64,000 bases of DNA from Piper betle. Its lineage: Eukaryota; Streptophyta; Magnoliopsida; Piperales; Piperaceae. Positions 34,818 to 47,300 of this stretch are shown here, in pieces; the stretch's first letter is position 1, and the number at the start of each line of letters is the position of its first letter. The notes beneath the pieces were generated by a model, which saw only the letters and a program-made list of their open reading frames with translations, ran no database searches and was not told the DNA's origin. The translations under genes and the position numbers were made by a program. The stretch spans positions 1-64,000 of the forward strand of contig JAURVB010014899.1 in the NCBI GenBank assembly GCA_033002965.1, given 5' to 3'.

Positions 34818-36976
34818 CATAGATTATGGTAATCATCTTTTTCCAACACAGCTAATTACACCGAGAGTAGGCAAAACTTATGTCTAAAACTAATTACTGA
34901 TGCACCATTGATAATTTGCTTTGCAGGCAGTAATTGTAACTGAACACTGATCAAATATGGTCGATAATTTGGAGTCGAATAAGTTCTGGAAGTCATGGCT
35001 TCTCTGACTCTACCCCAGAAGCTTGAATAACGAATGGACCTTTGGTCTTAGCTGTGCAGTAAAATCTCAATATCAATGTCACTATAGATGCTTGTTACGT
35101 CAAAATAAATAAAGAAGACGATGCTTGTGTTCCATTAAACATGCATGCCATACATAATATATGGAATACCATACCTTCAATGATGCTAATGTCATGCGTT
35201 TCACCTGTCCATGCCAACCACTTAACTTGGGCTCCAGCTTGTGCAATCGCCACCATGAGCTTAACAGCTTTTTCAATCACCTAACATAGAAGCTTGATTA
35301 GATCAAGATCTTATGTCTAATTAAATCTCGAACCTGTCATATAATTTGTAAGACTTGGTCGAAGTATACCACTTCACCACGTTTGAGATGCACGTGACTC
35401 ACAACTGAGCAGGGCCTTCCTTGGAAATTGTATGTACAAAATTTTGTATGAAAGCCCAAAAATTATGAACAAAATTTTTTTCGTGTGGATATTTTCAATC
35501 ATAATTAACCAATTCAAATTTACATCATAACTAACTTGTGTAAATTATAACTAAACAAATTTCATACATTATACGTCTATTTTGTTCTACTTTCAAGGCC
35601 AACCAAAGCCCTTATTCTTCAAATTAAGACTACATAAAGATTCGAAAATGGGTGATGACAAATAAAACTAAATAAATAAATTACCCAGAGAAAATAATTT
35701 ATTATTTCCTAAAAATTACAGCAATACTCAATCAAAATAATTCTAATAATACAATCAGAGATTTATTTCAGCTACCACTTTACTCTCTATATTATTTTAA
35801 TGATAAAATAAATAAGTAGAAAACTTAAATTAATGAGTGTTCATTAATAAAAGATGGTCGATCACATAATATATTATATGTATCTTCTTTGAAATATATA
35901 TACTATATAAATTATTAAAATTAAATAGAATATATTAACTTGAAAAATCTTATATTAAAAAATTAAATAAACATATAAAAAATTGTTTTGAAAAGATTGT
36001 ATCAACATAACAAGATTTAATTTTGTGATGATTATAAACTGTCATTACCTGGAAAAAACATAGGCTCGAATTGGGTAAATAGTTAACTACAAAATTTGTG
36101 GGGTGAATCACACGGGCTTAGTGGGTCGTTGGCCTTTATAGAAACCATGTAACTCCCCTTATCAATGGTTTTGTAAACTTTATATATATGTATTATGTTT
36201 TAAAGATAACCTCCATGTGTGAATAATAGTTTTTGTTGGGTAGCCTTCATCGTCCACCCTCGATAAATAAGGATTTAAACTGGACATCGATAAATCTCAT
36301 AGGTCAAATTAATCTCTCTTTACTCCATCTTTCTACTTTCTTTGGTTTCTTTTCAGCTGATCATTCTTCCACTAGAATAGAGTAGCAGGGTAAGTAAAAT
36401 AGGATAGAGTACATTTAATTTGTATGAATATAATTAAGGTTAATTTGTATGAATATAATTAAGCTTAATTTGTACACATGTCGGGCTAGGCCTACTAATT
36501 AATCAAAACATGCTGTATAGTAGGTATTGGATGTCAAAATTCAATATTATTGGTTCCCAGTTCTAAGGAATACGTGTAGCCTGATACATGCTCTAAAACA
36601 AGACTTTGGTTGGTGATACAAGTCTACTGTCTACAATATGGGTAATATTGATGATCATGAATAGTAATTGTCTACTGAGATAATTATTTTATTATAAATA
36701 TGTAAATTCATATTTACTTATATTAACCTTCATTAATGTTTTATTATAGTTATACATACTTAGTTGTTTTCTTGCTAACATGAAATTGCCTTTCGACAAA
36801 AATCTTGCATTGTGTGAGATCCCTCAATTTAGTCCTACATCCAATACCTATTCGAAGAAAATCCTGTTTATAAGTGGGAAGGCTCACAATATTGTGAAAA
36901 ATGATGGGTCATTACACATTGCCACATGGGCTATGTCATTTCATAAGCGCTTTAACAATATTAAATGTACACAAAA

Positions 36977-37018
<42 letters not shown>

Positions 37019-37792
37019 AAGTAAATAAAAATATTCCTTTTTTAACCACTTGAGCTATTACCACTATTGTTTAAATGATCTAAATTTAGAAATCAAACTC
37101 CGTAGAGATACTTCAAAGTGACTTCACAAAGTGGGAAAATATTTTCCGGCACCCGTAAGCATATTTAGTGAGAGTTATTTTAAAAAGAAGAAGAAGCTTA
37201 TTTTCAAAGTATAATGTAAGTAACGAATTAAATAAGATAGGTTGAAATTATCTCTTTAAAATGTTTAACTAAAGTTGAAGATTTATATACCATCCCCACT
37301 AATAAATTAGATTTCATCCAACTAGGTATTGAACAAGGGAATAAATTGGAAGTTCTCATAATCCAAAAACCTTTGTTAATTCCAAAATTACATCCAGTCT
37401 AACCAACTATTCAATATTGAACTAGATTGCCTTTAATACATCCATTCTAGACTGGCCAAGGGCCACACTTAATGGGAGGGAAGCAAAAAGTCTCCCTAAT
37501 TTGTAAGCCATTTTCTTTTTGTCTGCTAATTGAAGGCCCATTAGACGTTCTAGCTACATATTTATTTAGTACATCAATGGCCTGCTTGAAGATCTTTAGT
37601 CGAAGTACAAGTTTGTTACAACATTTACCCTATATATACACATTTTCAAGGACATTACTGTTTAACCAATAAAAATATTTATTAGCTTTAATTTTGGAAA
37701 AAACTGATATAAAGATCACGATGAGGGTACAAATATATGTATATATAATATAATCTACAGCTAGCATATTAATTAAATACTTAAACTGTATC
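33884..37792 (+). repeat. Duplicated spacer between copies F and D'
   Basis: It matches about 52355-56590, and 35400-37000 also matches 39060-40500. No gene was seen. It contains (TA)n runs at about 34769-34815 and 36979-37015, a TRIM solo LTR at 36813-36916, and near 34920 a splice-acceptor-like tttgctttgcag that recurs at 53830-53845. A duplicated short frame in this block (35095-35280, minus) has no recognisable domain. Confidence 0.6.
36813..36916 (+). mobile_element. Solo LTR of the first TRIM family
   Basis: It begins TGTGAGATCCCTCAA and ends TCATTACA, a shortened version of the LTR reversed at 10994-12332. Perfect 5-bp flanks cattg occur at 36808-36812 and 36917-36921. The same position in the duplicated blocks (about 18437, 55619) reads gcattgccac without the insertion. 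Confidence 0.85.
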
Positions 37793-37800
37793 TATACAAT

Positions 37801-38310
37801 TAGGGTTGTAAACAAGCCGAGCCGAGCCGAGAAGTGTTGCTTTTAAATTTGACGTGATTTTCGGCAAGCATGTTTGATCTTGTTTGAAAGCTTGATTAAC
37901 TTTGTTATATTATGTGTCGAGATGAGCTTGTCCAAAATTTACGGTAGTTGGGCTTGGCTTGTGTTTGACTTGTTATATTTTCAAGCTGAGCTCAAACCGA
38001 GCGAATATTCATGCTTGGCTCGTGTTAGACTTATATAGAATTAAAAAATTCTTTCCAACACTAAATAAGTTTAAAGTGACCTCAATATCGATAAGCCAAG
38101 TCGAGCAGAGTATTTTTCGAGTTTGAACACATCGAGCTTGAAAATCGAGCCAAGCCGACCCGAACACTCCTTAGCTCAAGCTCTGTTCACTACTTAACGA
38201 GCTATCCATTTTGAGTCGAGTATTTTTTTCGAGCACAAAAGCATGAGTTCAAGCCAAATCGAGCTGAACAAAAAATGCTTGCGAGTAGGTCTGGCTTATT
38301 TCCACCCCTA
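37801..38310. mobile_element. hAT-type MITE with near-perfect 8-bp target duplication
   Basis: Left end TAGGGTTGTAAACAAGCC and right end (reverse complement) TAGGGGTGGAAATAAGCC form 18-bp inverted termini with three mismatches. Flanks are tatacaat (37793-37800) and catacaat (38311-38318), seven of eight identical. The interior is rich in gagctcg/cgagct motifs and has no coding sequence. The site is empty at about 56590, upstream of the intact gene. Confidence 0.8.
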
Positions 38311-38476
38311 CATACAATGAATGTAATGAATGTAAATTAGAAAATATCTCATCAAATGCCACTTAATGTAAACTTAATGCACAAGCTCATCTTGCAACTA
38401 CATAGAGCTCAACATATGGAGCTGCTCAGCACACAGTATAGCCACTCATAAACCATTTGTTATCACAAAAGAAAAA

Positions 38477-38740
38477 AGGGTGGCAATCAGTGGTATTCGT
38501 AGGTATGCAAGCATAATAATATGTGTGGTTTTGCTTGCATGCAGCTGCTATGGAAATTTCGACTGTGAACATGTGAGGGATGAATTGAGGCCATGCATGC
38601 ACTATGGAGGACGTCCTTCTGGAAAGTTTTGGGAAGAGCTTAAAGAGGAAGTGGAGCATTTCGACCACAAGTATAAAGATTATGAGTACTTCTATTGTTG
38701 TGTTAAACATGTCAAACAAATATATGAATCCTTGTATTAA
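38477..38740 (+). pseudogene. nsLTP-like gene, N-terminal half (copy D')
   Basis: Signal peptide and cysteines 1 and 2 are present, then deletions: residues between C2 and the GG turn are lost, and the CC pair reads FW (aagttttgggaag), so cysteines 3 and 4 are gone. The start codon position reads AGG instead of ATG and the TATA region reads tacatagag. After YESLY the frame ends in TAA and homology to the gene stops. It is broken. Confidence 0.75.
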
Positions 38741-40471
38741 AATTTAGTTCAAATTTAGCTTCTTGAAGGAAGCCACGATTAGTTCAGTTCATTGTTGGGC
38801 CAAATTAACATGAATGAAATACATTATTCATCCACGTGGCATGGCTTGTCCTCCTCCTTGCCGCCAGTCCCCACTAATTAATCTTCCTTCAACGCTCCCC
38901 TTTGATTAATACTTATTTAGATTTGGTTTGATTAGGACACAAAAACAAAAAAATGTAAAATCTTTATATAATAATTCATGGCATAAGCAATAATTCCACA
39001 AAAAAGTTTTAGATTTTTTAACGATTTTATATATTTATAAGATATGTACGTAAGACTTTCATCAACTAAGTGCAGGGTTTTCCTAAGAAATTGCATCTAC
39101 AAAATTTTTTACAAAAAACATAAACTTTTTTATAGATTTTACGACATAATTAGCCAATTCAAATTTCAATCATTAGTACCTTGTGTAAATTATAACTAAA
39201 TAAATTTCATACATTATGCGTCCTTTTCATGTTAACCAATAAAATTAAACTTCCTTTTCAGGGCCAACCAAAACCTTTATTCTTCGAATTAAGACTATTG
39301 AAAGATTCAAAAATAGATGATAACAAATATAACTAAATAAATAAATTACTAGGAGAAAATAATTCATTATTCCAAACAATTACCTCAAAACTCAATAAAA
39401 AGAATGCTAATAATATAATCAGAGTTTTATTTCTGCTACGACTTTACACTCAATTTTAATTTAAGGATAAAAAAAGTAGAAAACTTAAGTCATGGGAAGT
39501 TTGTTAATACAAGGCACTCAATCACATAATATATTACATGTATCTTCTTCGAAATATATACAATAGAAATCATAATAACTATATCGAAATATTTTAACTT
39601 GAGAAATCTTATATTATAAACTCAATATACTTATAAAATTTGTTTTCAAAAGATTCAAACAATATAATGAGATTTAATTTTTTGTCGATAAGCTTGAGTT
39701 GGGTTAATTGTTAACTACAAAATTCGTGATAGACTAAGTGGGTCGTTGGCCTTTTTAGAAACCATGTAACTTTCCTTAGCGATGGTTTGGTAACCATTAT
39801 ATATAGTTTATGTTGTAAAGATAAGTGCCATATGTGTGAATAAAAGTATAATGAAGGGAGTTATTCTTGTTGTGCAACGTTCGTCTTTCACGCTCTATGA
39901 ATGGAGATTTAAGCTAGACATTGGCATAACTCAAAGTTCTAAGACCTGTTTACTCCAGCTTTCTACTTTCTTTGGTTTCTTTTCAGGTGATTGTTCTTCC
40001 ACTATACGACTAAGTAACACAGGATATACTACACATAATTTGTATGAATGTAACTAAGGTCAATTTGTACTCACGTCAGGCTAAGCCTACTAATTAATCA
40101 AAACATGTGGTATGGTAGGTATTAGACATCAAAATTCATTATTATTGGTTTTTGATCAACAGAATATGTGTGGCCCAATACATACTCAAAAACTAGAATT
40201 TGGGTGCTGACACAAATCTATTGTCTACAAGAAGGGTAGAATTCGCGATCATGAATAATAATTGTCTAGTAGGACAACCACTTTCTAATAAAGATGTAAA
40301 TACATATTTACTTATATTAACCTTAATCAATGTCTCATTATAATTATACATGTTGTTTTCTTTCTAGCATGGTCTCGTCTACAAACTTAAGTCTTGCATT
40401 TTACTCGGGCTATGACATTGCATAGACACTTCAACAATATTAAAAGTACACAAAAATCATGTGTGTGTGTC

Positions 40472-40510
<39 letters not shown>
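38741..40510 (+). repeat. Spacer, partial copy of the duplicated block
   Basis: 39060-40480 matches 35390-36990 and 54250-55680. No gene was seen. It ends in a (TG)n/(TA)n tract at about 40461-40510. Confidence 0.55.
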
Positions 40511-40883
40511 GGGTAAAGGTTTCCTGTGCAAGAGGCAGGAAACCCTTACCTACGCCAGGATAATCTGGGCCGTCCGATTATGATCAAATGGCCCAGATTT
40601 GATAAAAAAAATTTTCCACCACCCCCTCCTTCGCCAGCGGTCGGGATCCGGCCGCAGCCGGCAGGGTGGGGGGTGGGCGAGGTAGGGCGAGGGCGGCGTC
40701 CGGGATTCGGCCGCGGCCGGCCGGGCGGGGGGGTGGGCGAGGCGGGGTGAGGGCGGCGTGGGTGGGTGGAGGAGAAGGGGGAGGCCCGGGATCCGGCCGC
40801 GGCCGGCCGGGCGGGGGATGGGCGAGGCGGGGCAAGGGCGGCGTGGGTGGGCGGAGGAGAAGGGGGAGGGCGGCATGCTATTT
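40511..40883. repeat. CpG-rich insertion with hairpins and 86-bp repeats
   Basis: A 15-bp near-perfect inverted repeat with a 9-base loop lies at 40512-40550 (ggtaaaggtttcctg / caggaaacccttacc). A perfect 10-bp inverted repeat, aatctgggcc/ggcccagatt, spans 40562-40599. Then an extremely GC-rich block repeats with an 86-bp period (ccgcggccgg at 40711 and 40797, plus a weaker earlier copy). Long frames here are Pro/Arg/Gly-rich artefacts of composition. It joins directly to nsLTP copy E, replacing that gene's 5' half. It may be a non-autonomous DNA element; class unknown. Confidence 0.55.
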
Positions 40884-41134
40884 TTACACGCACAACGGAG
40901 GACATCCTTCTGAAAAGTGTTGTGAAGAGCTTATAGAAGAAGTGAAACATTTCGACGACAAGTATAAAGATTATTAGTACTTCTATTGCTGTGTGAAACA
41001 AATTTATGAATCCTTCTATTATCCCCACTCTGTGCCTCCCCAGCCTCGGCGAAAAGATTGGAGGATCTTCTGAAGGAATATCACATACCACCTCCTTACT
41101 TGATCCCCGGCCCTCCCTATCCAAAGTGCTACAA
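40884..41134 (+). pseudogene. nsLTP-like remnant, C-terminal part (copy E)
   Basis: It begins in the GGHPSEKCC turn. A TAG replaces the glutamate codon in KDYEYFYCC, a one-base loss shifts the linker, and cysteine 7 is replaced (gaatatcac). Cysteine 8 and the splice donor (aagtaata) remain, but the second exon is absent because the LARD LTR begins at about 41316. It is non-functional. Confidence 0.75.
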
Positions 41135-41315
41135 GTAATACTCTTACCGCCAATCTTTCTCCTATTTTTACAATTACCTCTTGTCAAATATTTTGCATGC
41201 CCATTCATTATTTCACATCATTATCTTGGATTCTAGGATAATATATAGATTATGTTTATGTTAGGAAAAAAACATCAACCCCTCGCATGATAAACCATAC
41301 ATATAACATCAATCC

Positions 41316-44300
41316 CTAGCCGTGTAGAGCAACGTCACCAGCAGCGATTGTGGCCGTAGCGGTGGACAGTGTTGGTACCAAACTGTAGATCTCGGCAAGG
41401 GGAAGCCGTTGGGGTGGTCGGATTGGCTGGTGTTGGCTCTCCGGCATAGGAAAACAGCCCAAATGGTGGCGGCGGCGGTGATGAACAGTGATAGAAAACT
41501 TGGTCGCTGACAGCGACTGCGGCGGTGCTGGTGGTTGTGAGTGATTCGAATGGAAAGCCGGCCCCGAGGCGGTCATGATTGCACTAAATGGGTGGCCAAA
41601 GGAGTTTTGGGGTCTCATAGGCGCTCAGCCAAATTAGTTGCGGCGTTATGGTGAAAATGATCCAAAATCGTGGGGATGTCATAGAAATCAAATAGAGAAT
41701 GCTAGGGTTGAGTGGATGGCTCGGATTTTGCCATGTGGCATGATCTTAGTGTCTCACAACTTAGTGGCCTAGTGGGGTCCACCTATGGTCTATGTAATAT
41801 ACATATGAACGGAAAGCTCGGATCGAGACCATCCAAAGTCAAAGCTGATTCGAGTTCAAAATAAAGACTCTATAAGAGGGAATCGAGGCAAAATTGGTAA
41901 ATTGGCCTCAAACCCTAAACTCAATCGAGGTAGGCCCACAGGGGCACAATTAATTGAACCAAAATTTCTTTGCTACATGCAAATGAAATACCCTGAAAAT
42001 CCCAGACGAGTACTAAATGCTACAATGGCCTAGATCTAGGCCTATAATTCTGGCTAACATATACAAACAACTTTATATACCTCTGTATACAATGATAACT
42101 CATGCTCTTATCATCTACATGTTGGGCATACTCAGCCACTGTCACATGCTCGTACGGCCATCTGAACCTCAAACTCATATTGTTAATATTGTTCTCGCTC
42201 CAGCTCGCGAAGGTAGTGTGAACATACTAAGGTCAAAGCTTGGCTTTGTTTAACATATCTGGTCACACGGAAAGAGATTAGATCTCTCCAAAATAATTAG
42301 TCATATTGCTCTAGTGCTCTAGCTTGGAGGTGTCTCATCCTCACATAGTGTGAGATCATGTCTCTATCTATGGTGATGTAAGGATATATGTTTGAGTCAT
42401 AGTGGAGTAGTGAAACTCTGTATAGGATAATGGGTGACTCAAAAATATGGGTAGGTCCATGGACATGTCTCTAAGAATCGAGTTTACGAGTGGGAATTGA
42501 GGCAAAATTGTGAAATTGATCTCAAACCCTAAACTCAATCAAGCTTGGCCGACTATGGCACAATCAAGTGAACCAAAATTTCTTTGCTACAAGCAAATGA
42601 ACCACCCTAAAAATCCCAAACGAGTACTAAAGCTATAGTGGCCCAAATCTAGGACTAAAATCCTTGCTAACACATACAAACAACTCTGTATGCCTCTATA
42701 TACACCGATAATTCTTGCTCTTATCATCTGCATGTCGGTCATACTCAGCCACTATAACATGCTCATACGACCATCTGAGCCTCATACTCATATTCTAAAT
42801 ATTGTTCTGGCTTGAAATGAACAATACAAAAATGGATAAAACCCTAAACCAAAATTGGGGTTTTACAACCTCTCCTCCTTATAAAAATTACATTCTCAAA
42901 ATTTCTTATATCAACTACAATCGGAGGACTCAACTAAAGATGCCATCTTGCTGACAAACCAGTAGGTCTCCGTTGAAAGCTAGTTGAACATGGTCCAAGC
43001 ATACCCACATGAATATAGATCTCTAAACGCCGACGAAGCTCACTAGCTCCTTACTATTCTAGCTCCTAAGGTCACTGCAAACTATGGGGAAAAACCTAAG
43101 CTCACCCCTAAGGGTCTACTAGGTAGTGGAGCAGGTACTCTAGAGTATTGCAGGGTACTAGTTTGGACTAAATCGGGAAAAACTATATCGATGCAAGGTA
43201 TGTGGACTCTAGTACTAGATAAGGTACTTTGCTCTAGATCTTACGACTATTCTAAGGTGCCCTACGAGTTCTACTAGCATATGGTGGACTCTAGTACTAG
43301 ATAAGGTATATACTAATGAACTGTATGGCTCATTGTCACTAGTCTAAGTCAATCACTCATGTGTTCCTCTAAGAGGAACTAGACAGCTCACTAGGTCTTA
43401 GTTAACTCGGTCTCAATTCAAATATCTCACTCTGTTCCATAATGGAATAAGGACAGCTGCTATGGCTCTACTGCATGCTACAGCTCTCCTAACTATCTAT
43501 ACAACCACTAACTACTGCTAAAGGGGCTCTTGATGATGGAATGATGGCGAGAACACCTGTATACGTATTGCATGTCTCAAGGAGTATGAAAAGATACTCT
43601 GCACGAAACTGTGGAGTCTGCATTTGATTTGTATTATGTGCGCTGGTCAAAGTCTGCTCATCTCAACCATCTGGAAAAACAAATAGTAGGATTGATAAAT
43701 CTCGAAAGGTAGTGTGAACATACTCCGGTCAAAGCTTGGCTTTGTCTTATATATCTAGTCACATCGAAAGAGACTGGATCTCTCGAAAAAAATTAGTCAT
43801 ATTGCTCTAGGGCTCTACCTAGAAGGTGTCTCATCCTTACATAGTCTGATATCATGTCTCTATCTATGGTGATGTAAGGATATATGTCTGAGTCACAGTG
43901 GGGTAATGAAACTCTATATAGGATAATGGGTGACTCAAAAATATGGGTAAGTCCATGGACATGTCTCTAAGATCCTCATTATTACACTCCCCCGTAGGTG
44001 GCCTACCTATGGAATAGCTAATCAATGTCGAGTCTACGAGATAGCTCCTAAGTAGCTCTAGTTTAATCAACTAACAGTAGGCATGTGTTTCTCGATACGG
44101 TACTAGTCACGCACTTCTAACCGGATGGGTTCAAATGACCCAAAGAACCACTATCTCTTTTCGAGTCTACGGGGACTCATAGTGAGGTTTGACATGTGCC
44201 TTTTCCGTTCTTCAATGTTGTGTGACATGTCGTGCCGTACTGATTTGTAACACTAATCTTGACTCATAAGACTACTACTGTTGTGGTAGACTTTCAAGCA

Positions 44301-47300
44301 AAGCTGTCGGTTAAGATGAGCATACACTAGTATCCCTCTATCTAGTCAGCGTGGTATGGTCTAACTAAAGTCCTTATCTGTGTTGTTCCCAAGCTGGGGT
44401 GAAGTTGTCTCCTTTAGACTGGTTTGTCATTAGCTACCTACACTAAGTCCTAAACAGCACCAGAAAGGTAAGGACCTCATCGTGATGGTGAAGCACAAGG
44501 AAAATACTCTCTCCATAATGGACGCTCACTCAATAAACCCATCATCTATGCCAAAATTCTATTAAGAGTCAAAATCCTTTTAATGGCTGGAGTCATTTGG
44601 CATGTCTTACCATTTACATGATCTATATACCCTGGTTGTCGGTCACATACATGCTGTCAAGCTTACTGAATAATCTGGCCATTGTGGTCATCCCATAGTG
44701 ATCATATATTATCTTATTCTCTAACTCTATCCATATATATCCCTAAATGAGTCACTAACACAGTCTAATGATCCCAATAAGACTGTCACTAACACTATCT
44801 TGCAATATGCATCAGACCCATGGATGTCAAGTCAAGGCAATGATATGCAAGATGGCTATTGAAGTCAATCCTATATCATCTCTTTAAAATAATCTCAGTG
44901 CACCTAACTTTCCTCCAGTGGCTGATATTGTCGTAGCTATATCTTGTCCTCAATCTTTGACCCACCTCTACTCTGCATGCTACGACATGTGGTCTATGTT
45001 CAAAGCTAAGAATATCTTTAAGTAGTTGTCCTCCTACTTGGTATTTACTTTCGCTATAACTGCTCACTCAGATGGTGGCACTCCATAACAAATGATGGTT
45101 ATGCATCACGGACGACGATAATGCGCATTCGGTGGGTGGCAGTGCATCAAGGTCAGCGGTTGGGCAACTTGGACAATGGTTGTGCATCACGGACTGTAGT
45201 TGTGATACTCAGACGGTGGTTGTGCTACTAATACGGCGGTTGTACTATCCAAGTGCTAATGCCTAATTCTGATCATGTACGTCATGAACCCAATACTGTC
45301 TCTGGCTTGTTCATCTCCATATGTTTGTCTCCCCAGAGGTTGCTACTATCAACTCGGCTCATGTTATCTGACCATGCGTGTCTAATCTGGAGGGGTCCAG
45401 ATCATAATGGTGACACGTACTATGGTGATCGAATGCTAAGCCTATACTTATCTTCTGGAATCGGGGGTGACAACTCCTACAAACACTGGTTTCCTCTCAA
45501 TAGCCATCACTAATCTTGCCCTCACAGATCGAGTGACATCCGGTCTACCGTCTAACTCCGTAGAAAAAAAATCTCTCATCCTTAGTGTGTTCGTCTCTGA
45601 TAACTTCGTCTCACAATGTATAGCATGTCCTAAGGAAGAACTAATGTCGTCGCATGCGAAAGACAGGCAAGTGCTGCAATGTGGTTGCCAAAGTCTTGGT
45701 ATTTCCGGTCACCATCAAGCACAACTTTAACTAATTGAGCATGAGGACACTCTTAAGTCGTCCAAATCCTTGACACGCTAAAAGGAAAGGTGTGTTTTTA
45801 GGCTTATCATAACTTTCCTGTGGGATCCACACTGGCATCCACTAAGATCATTATCTTATATCCATTTCATAATTTCTATTAACACTGAAACATGCATTGC
45901 TCAGGTCTGACTAAGCAAAAATTTGATATACGAAGAAAATACCAAAGGAAATATCTATTGGCTTGGCTAAGGACAGCTGGACACACTTGGCCAAAAAATA
46001 AAGCCATCATCCTCAATCGACCAAGACATGGCTCTGGTACCAATTTGTAATACCTTGATTCTAGTTCACTTAAGAACCGAATCACAACTATTGTGATCGA
46101 GTCGAGTCATGTTTAAAGTTGTCGGTCGGTACAACTTGATCGAAAAAATAAATCGAAATAACCCGCTTAGTGTTATGAGAATGAAAGACATTATTAAATA
46201 CTCGTCAAACACATCAAACATAAATAAAAGTAAGAAAGTAAATAACTATGCTAAGTCCAAGTGTGCTGAGCGTTTATCTGTCCTCCCACCAAAGTCGACT
46301 TAGGATTTGCATGACCAACATATATTATATGAAAACCATCAATAACAAATGTTACTTGTTTGAAAAACAACTAATACAATTTGGCAAATGGATATTCCAC
46401 TATCCACAAAAACTTATTAAACTTCATGATTGCATCACACTGGGTTGTAAGCAAATATACTTAACCAATTGCGGGCTCGCATGCACGGCTCATGATCATA
46501 TTCATACATACATATAGTGCATACACCACCACACCTTCCATATCACCCGCCATGCACTCAAGTGGGAAAAGATGCAATTAACTTAGTGCCACAATTTTTG
46601 GAAATGCGCTGCATTGCTCAGTACTCTCACACACCGCACTAATTCCGGGTTTGATGGAGTATAAGTGTGATTCATACATATCTCCACACCGCTCACTCCT
46701 TATTCGTGAAATCCGTAAAAAATATGTGTACTTATATAATAGGCTTAAGGAAGAGGCTTATATTATAAATTTTTGGAGCTTCAGTTCGAAGACCAATAAG
46801 GGATTCATCCGTTTAGTTTTATTAAACATGAGTAGAAAACATGGGTAAATGACCCGACATCGGAGGGATCTGTAAAAAACTCTGCCGATGCCATCCTAGG
46901 TATAAAACATGGTCAAACTCTACACGCAAGAAGTCAAGCAGAGAGGGATAGTCCTACAGACCCGTGGTCTAAGCTCTAAGCATATCTGCACATCTATTTT
47001 AGTCATAAAATAATAACATTATATACTATATACATAAATGGCTAAATACAAGTAAATATTATATATATTTCCGTTAGTAATCATATAAACAATTAAATCA
47101 ATAAATACATAAGCAGTCTAGAAAAAATAGTAAATATTATTTAAGTTTAACTAGTCAATAATAATAATAATATCATGGTCATCATTACAAAATACATAAT
47201 TAAATACAATTACATAATAACATACACGTACGAACAAATAAATATATATATACATGTACAATTTAGTAACGTAATAAGACTAATATTCATATGTAAATAT

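Noticed and set aside
40546..41208. 220-codon minus-strand frame, Pro/Arg-rich
   Set aside because: It runs antisense through nsLTP copy E and the CpG-rich repeat. Overlapping long frames exist in several phases, as expected from composition.
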